This document shows, in pieces, positions 5,495 through 8,598 of a stretch of DNA of 8,598 nucleotides (positions are counted from its first letter, which is position 1; every line of letters starts with the position of its first letter). The DNA is taken from the NCBI GenBank assembly GCA_945860335.1, contig CAMAQW010000071.1, forward strand, positions 1 through 8,598, read 5' to 3'. The translations under genes were made by a program, and so were the position numbers. The notes under the pieces are model-generated. The model did no database searches and had not been told where the DNA came from. It saw only the letters and a list, made by a program, of their open reading frames with translations. This DNA is from Sediminibacterium ginsengisoli. GTDB lineage: Bacteria; Bacteroidota; Bacteroidia; Chitinophagales; Chitinophagaceae.

Positions 5495-8041
5495 TTACTC
5501 TACTTTTGCGCTTTCGTCTTCGGTTACTTTTTTACGAAATGTGAAAACAATTTTACCTGCCTCTTTATCAAGGTCAGCTACAAGTGTATCTCCTGCGGTA
5601 ATGGTAAAGTTTAAGATTTCTTCGGCTAGAGGATCTTCTAAATATTTTTGAATGGCTCTGTGTAGTGGTCTTGCACCATACTGCACATCATATCCTTTAT
5701 CTGCAATAAAATCTTTGGCTGCTTCTGTTAGCTCTAAACTAAACCCAAGGTTTTGCAAACGTTTTTCTACCCCCTTCATTAAAATATCAATGATATTAAA
5801 GATGTTTTCTTTGGTTAAAGAATTAAACACCACCACGTCATCAATACGGTTTAAAAATTCAGGGGAAAAAGTACGCTTCAATGCCTTTTCAATAACAGCT
5901 TTATTATTTTCTTCGGCGTTTTGAATACGTGTAGCCGTTGCAAAACCAACACCATCACCAAACTCTTTTAATTGACGTACGCCAATATTAGAAGTCATAA
6001 TAATGAGCGTGTTTTTGAAATCAATTTTACGGCCTAGACCATCGGTTAATTGACCATCATCAAGTACCTGTAATAAGATATTGTAAATATCTGGATGCGC
6101 TTTTTCAATTTCGTCTAATAAAATGACACAGTAAGGTTTACGTCTCACTTTTTCTGTTAACTGTCCACCCTCTTCATAACCTACGTAACCCGGAGGTGCA
6201 CCAATTAAACGGCTTACCGTAAATTTTTCCATGTACTCACTCATGTCAATACGAATGAGTGCATCTTCCGATTCAAACATATTGCGCGCAAGCGCACGTG
6301 CTAGTTCGGTTTTACCTACACCCGTTGGGCCTAAAAATATAAAAGTACCAATTGGTTTTTTAGGATCTTTTAACCCTACTCTATTACGCTGAATGGCTTT
6401 AACTACTTTTAAAATAGCTTCGTCTTGACCAATTACCATGCCCTTCATTTCTTCGTTCATACGTCGCAGCTTGTCTGTTTCTGCTTGTACCATACGCTTA
6501 ACAGGTATACCTGTCATCATGCTCACAACTTCGGCAATATTTTCTTCTGAAATAGGATAACGCTTGTGCTTGCTCTCTTCTTCCCAAGCAGACTTTGCTT
6601 GCTCCAACGATTCGCCTAATTTTTTTTCAGTGTCTCTAAGTGCAGCCGCTTCTTCGAAACGCTGACTTTTTACCACTTTATTTTTTTCGTTTTTAACGGC
6701 TTCAATTTCTTTTTCAAGTTCTACTATCGTTTCTGGAACATTGATGTTTTTTAAGTGCACACGTGCACCTACTTCATCAAGTACGTCAATGGCTTTATCC
6801 GGAAGTAAACGGTCCGTCATATAACGGTCACTTAATTTTACACAAGCTTCAATAGCATCATCGCCATAAGTAACGTTGTGAAAATCTTCGTATTTAGATT
6901 TGATATTGTTTAAGATAACAATGGTATCATCAACACTAGGTGGCTCGATCAATACTTTTTGGAAACGTCTATCGAGTGCGCCATCTTTTTCGATGTGCAT
7001 ACGGTATTCGTCAAGTGTAGAAGCACCAATACATTGGAGCTCACCTCTTGCAAGTGCTGGTTTTACAATATTAGATGCATCTAGTGATCCACTCGCGCCA
7101 CCTGCGCCAACAATGGTATGTATTTCATCGATAAATAAAATAACGTCTCTGTTTTTTTCAAGCTCATTCATGATGGCTTTCATGCGCTCTTCAAACTGAC
7201 CACGGTATTTAGTACCCGCCACAAGTGCAGCAAGGTCTAATGATACAACACGCTTGTCAAATAAAACACGGCTAACTTTGCGCTGCACAATGCGAAGTGC
7301 TAGGCCTTCTACAATGGCTGTTTTACCCACACCTGGCTCACCAATTAAAATAGGATTGTTCTTTTTGCGGCGACTTAATATTTGGCTCACGCGCTCAATT
7401 TCTGCCTCACGACCTACAATAGGATCTAAATTTCCCACCTCTGCTAATTTGGTAATGTCTCTACCAAAATTATCGAGTACCGGCGTTTTGCTTTTAGCAC
7501 CAGCAGGTGATTTTGCAGCCTTGGGTTGACTAAATCCACCCCCTCTTTTTTCTTCATCAAAATCATCGTCATTGTCTTCGGGAAATTCATTTTGAGGACT
7601 TGAACTACCCACCATACCAAGCTCGGTTCTAAACAAATCGTAATCAATATCAAATTGACCTAGTATTTGAGTGGCAATATTTTCTTTGTTTTTTAAAATG
7701 CTAAGCATCAAATGCTCCGTTTCTACTAATGGGCTTTTAAGGGCCTTGGCTTCTAATACAGTAACACGAATAACTTTTTCCGCTTGTTTGGTTAATGGAA
7801 GGCTATTGATGTTGGCAATATTTTTACCCGTCTTATCCTTTACGGCAAGCTCAATCTCTTTACGAAGCTCATACAGGTCCACATTAAGCTGCTTTAGCAC
7901 CTTAATGGCCGTATTTTCTTCATCCCTTATTAGACCTAGCAGCAAATGCTCTGTACCAATAAAGTCGTTCCCTAGCCTTAACGCCTCTTCCCTACTGTAG
8001 GAAATGATTTCTTTTACTTGCGCCGAAAAATTATTATCCAT
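5495..8041 (-). CDS. clpC: ATP-dependent Clp protease ATP-binding subunit ClpC
   Basis: This 848-residue Hsp100/AAA+ unfoldase forms hexamers that thread proteins into the ClpP protease in the cytoplasm. Numbering is from the ATG at 8041. Two Clp-N repeats cover about 1-143. A Gly/acidic/Lys-rich linker follows (about 150-190). AAA domain 1 has Walker A GEPGVGKT (234-241) and Walker B with D305 and E306. A UVR-like coiled segment (QRFEEAAALRDTEKKL, about 460-475) marks ClpC rather than ClpA or ClpB. AAA domain 2 has Walker A GPTGVGKT (571-578), Walker B with D643 and E644, and the FLNRID arginine finger (R732). The VGF tripeptide (698-700) is the ClpP-docking loop. All catalytic parts are intact. 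A TTG two codons upstream (8047) is in frame, but MDNNFSAQVKEIISYSREEALRLG matches the usual ClpC start, so the ATG is preferred. ClpP is not in the window. Confidence 0.97.
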   Translation of the reverse strand: MDNNFSAQVKEIISYSREEALRLGNDFIGTEHLLLGLIRDEENTAIKVLKQLNVDLYELRKEIELAVKDKTGKNIANINSLPLTKQAEKVIRVTVLEAKALKSPLVETEHLMLSILKNKENIATQILGQFDIDYDLFRTELGMVGSSSPQNEFPEDNDDDFDEEKRGGGFSQPKAAKSPAGAKSKTPVLDNFGRDITKLAEVGNLDPIVGREAEIERVSQILSRRKKNNPILIGEPGVGKTAIVEGLALRIVQRKVSRVLFDKRVVSLDLAALVAGTKYRGQFEERMKAIMNELEKNRDVILFIDEIHTIVGAGGASGSLDASNIVKPALARGELQCIGASTLDEYRMHIEKDGALDRRFQKVLIEPPSVDDTIVILNNIKSKYEDFHNVTYGDDAIEACVKLSDRYMTDRLLPDKAIDVLDEVGARVHLKNINVPETIVELEKEIEAVKNEKNKVVKSQRFEEAAALRDTEKKLGESLEQAKSAWEEESKHKRYPISEENIAEVVSMMTGIPVKRMVQAETDKLRRMNEEMKGMVIGQDEAILKVVKAIQRNRVGLKDPKKPIGTFIFLGPTGVGKTELARALARNMFESEDALIRIDMSEYMEKFTVSRLIGAPPGYVGYEEGGQLTEKVRRKPYCVILLDEIEKAHPDIYNILLQVLDDGQLTDGLGRKIDFKNTLIIMTSNIGVRQLKEFGDGVGFATATRIQNAEENNKAVIEKALKRTFSPEFLNRIDDVVVFNSLTKENIFNIIDILMKGVEKRLQNLGFSLELTEAAKDFIADKGYDVQYGARPLHRAIQKYLEDPLAEEILNFTITAGDTLVADLDKEAGKIVFTFRKKVTEDESAKVE

Positions 8042-8050
8042 AATCAAAAA

Positions 8051-8082
8051 TTGGATTTATACAATTATAACGAATATTTTTG
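8051..8082 (+). promoter_or_regulatory. Predicted Bacteroidota-type promoter of the STAS gene
   Basis: TTG at 8051-8053, a 21-base spacer and TATTTTTG at 8075-8082 match the Bacteroidota promoter pattern. Transcription would start near 8088, giving a leader of about 45 bases before the ATG at 8133. The element sits in the clpC leader region on the opposite strand, so the two divergent genes may affect each other. I found no full match for a clpC promoter; TATAATTG on the minus strand is the closest. Confidence 0.55.
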
Positions 8083-8127
8083 AGCGAAGTTGTGTGTGGA
8101 TTATCCACATTTACTAACTTCACGCTC
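8082..8127. repeat. Nested inverted repeat between clpC and the STAS gene
   Basis: The outer arms are GAGCGAAGTT (8082-8091) and AACTTC-AC-GCTC (8116-8127), complementary over ten bases apart from the two extra bases AC. Inside them lies a perfect 7-1-7 palindrome at 8095-8109 (TGTGGAT, T, ATCCACA). The structure ends five bases before the STAS ATG and lies 41 to 86 bases upstream of the clpC ATG. It could be an operator for both genes or an RNA hairpin over the STAS start. The predicted plus-strand transcription start falls inside the left outer arm, which favours a DNA site over a complete RNA stem. Confidence 0.6.
8101..8109 (+). promoter_or_regulatory. Perfect DnaA-box sequence
   Basis: TTATCCACA equals the classical DnaA box. 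The opposite strand of the same palindrome reads TAATCCACA, one base off, so two near-boxes overlap head to head. It is a single isolated site with no AT-rich unwinding region or dnaA gene nearby, so an origin is not indicated. It could be a DnaA-controlled promoter site, or the palindrome may belong to another regulator. Confidence 0.35.
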
Positions 8128-8132
8128 ATCCT

Positions 8133-8534
8133 ATGGAACTCAAAATTGATACCAAAGAAAAATACCAGCTTTTAACCCCTGCTGGAGCCTCTATTACTGC
8201 CATTATAGCAGCAGAAATTGTAACTATTTGCAATAAATGTCTAGAATCGGCCCAAAAAAATATGGTGCTCAATCTAGAAAATGTTGAAGAAATAGCGCCT
8301 GATGCTTGTCAAATCTTAACAGATTTACAACAGGCATTTTATGATAAAAGCGCCTCATTTGTCATGTGCTGCTTAAACGCCAAGCTTGAAGACGCTTTTG
8401 ATGAATTAGGACTATTAGAAGTGCTCAACCTCACGCCTACACTAAGTGAAGCTTCCGACATTGTAATGATGGAAGAAATTGAACGCGAATTATTAGACAG
8501 CGACGATTTTGAATTTGACAAAGAATCGGAATAA
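8133..8534 (+). CDS. STAS-domain protein (anti-sigma-factor antagonist-like)
   Basis: This 133-residue cytoplasmic protein has a STAS-like fold over about residues 1-112. It has N-terminal strands around YQLLTPAG, a central strand VLNLENVEEI (45-54), a helix, a strand SFVMCCLN (75-82) and a closing helix. It ends in a very acidic tail (EEIERELLDSDDFEFDKESE). STAS proteins such as SpoIIAA bind anti-sigma kinases and are switched off when a serine in a DSSG-like motif is phosphorylated. Here that position reads APDAC (55-59), with no Ser or Thr, so this switch appears absent. I recall Bacteroidota relatives with the same EIEREL-acidic ending and an intact DSSG, often next to the RNase Z gene. 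The gene diverges from clpC and has a good predicted promoter. The fold assignment is fairly sure; the partner is unknown. Confidence 0.85.
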   Translation: MELKIDTKEKYQLLTPAGASITAIIAAEIVTICNKCLESAQKNMVLNLENVEEIAPDACQILTDLQQAFYDKSASFVMCCLNAKLEDAFDELGLLEVLNLTPTLSEASDIVMMEEIERELLDSDDFEFDKESE

Positions 8535-8542
8535 GCAAATAC

Positions 8543-8598
8543 CTATTGAATTATTTTTTCAATTCGAGTGAGCTTACCTGCTGCATTCATTCCTTCTA
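8543..8598 (-). CDS. Probable 3' end of an unidentified gene
   Basis: Read from the right edge on the minus strand, one frame stays open and ends at TAG (8545-8543), giving EGMNAAGKLTRIEKIIQ as the last 17 residues. The other two minus-strand frames are stopped within this stretch. The end would lie eight bases from the STAS stop codon in convergent orientation, which suits a compact genome. I do not recognise the protein, and 17 codons is weak evidence for a gene. Confidence 0.35.
   Translation of the reverse strand, partial: EGMNAAGKLTRIEKIIQ

Noticed and set aside
6900..7199. Plus-strand reading frame inside clpC
   Set aside because: It is antisense to the intact, conserved AAA domain 1 of clpC, and its Ser-rich translation has no recognisable motif. 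The other reading frames opposite mntH and clpC were dropped for the same reason.
8042..8047. TTG start two codons upstream for clpC
   Set aside because: The ATG at 8041 gives the usual ClpC N-terminus (MDNNFS); the TTG adds only two residues and has no ribosome site.
8095..8109. Replication origin
   Set aside because: Only one perfect DnaA box, with no cluster, no AT-rich unwinding element and no dnaA, dnaN or similar gene nearby.
8042..8132. CIRCE or CtsR operator for clpC
   Set aside because: Neither TTAGCACTC-N9-GAGTGCTAA nor GGTCAAA repeats are present.
8545..8563. Rho-independent terminator after the STAS gene (ATTGAA, 7-base loop, TTCAAT with T-run)
   Set aside because: The stem is six weak AT-rich pairs and the T-run lies in the loop, not after the stem; it also overlaps the likely end of the convergent gene.

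Overview
The window looks like ordinary chromosomal DNA of a Bacteroidota bacterium, probably of the Chitinophagaceae/Sphingobacteriales type. The grounds are: AT-rich sequence; no clear Shine-Dalgarno sites before the starts; several TAnnTTTG elements (the Bacteroidota -7 promoter box) just upstream of genes; and the particular gene forms present. These are a eukaryote-type NADP isocitrate dehydrogenase, an Nramp transporter fused to a universal stress protein domain, a short 550-residue glucan phosphorylase, and a STAS protein with an acidic tail. I see no insertion sequence, phage gene, CRISPR array, rRNA or tRNA. The family and lineage statements come from memory, not from a search.

Left part (1-2064, minus strand): the first 47 codons of isocitrate dehydrogenase (icd), running off the window edge. 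Upstream lies mntH, a full-length Mn2+/Fe2+ transporter with a C-terminal UspA-like domain and a good predicted promoter.

Middle part (2177-5472, plus strand): a predicted lipoprotein of unknown function with a four-cysteine C-terminal domain; a short GT35-type alpha-glucan phosphorylase; and ubiX, a flavin prenyltransferase. The phosphorylase keeps its phosphate-binding and other active-site motifs but has Thr where the lysine that holds pyridoxal phosphate should be.

Right part (5495-8598): clpC on the minus strand, encoding a complete Hsp100 unfoldase that ends 22 bases from ubiX in convergent orientation. Divergent from it is a small STAS-domain protein. The 91 bases between them hold a predicted Bacteroidota promoter and a nested inverted repeat centred on a perfect DnaA-box sequence. 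A minus-strand reading frame, probably the 3' end of another gene, enters from the right edge.

The genes do not form one pathway: they cover central metabolism, metal uptake, storage-glucan turnover, prenyl-FMN synthesis and protein quality control. I found no clear new multi-gene system. The best leads are the missing PLP lysine in the phosphorylase, the nested inverted repeat between clpC and the STAS gene, and the missing phospho-acceptor serine in the STAS protein.
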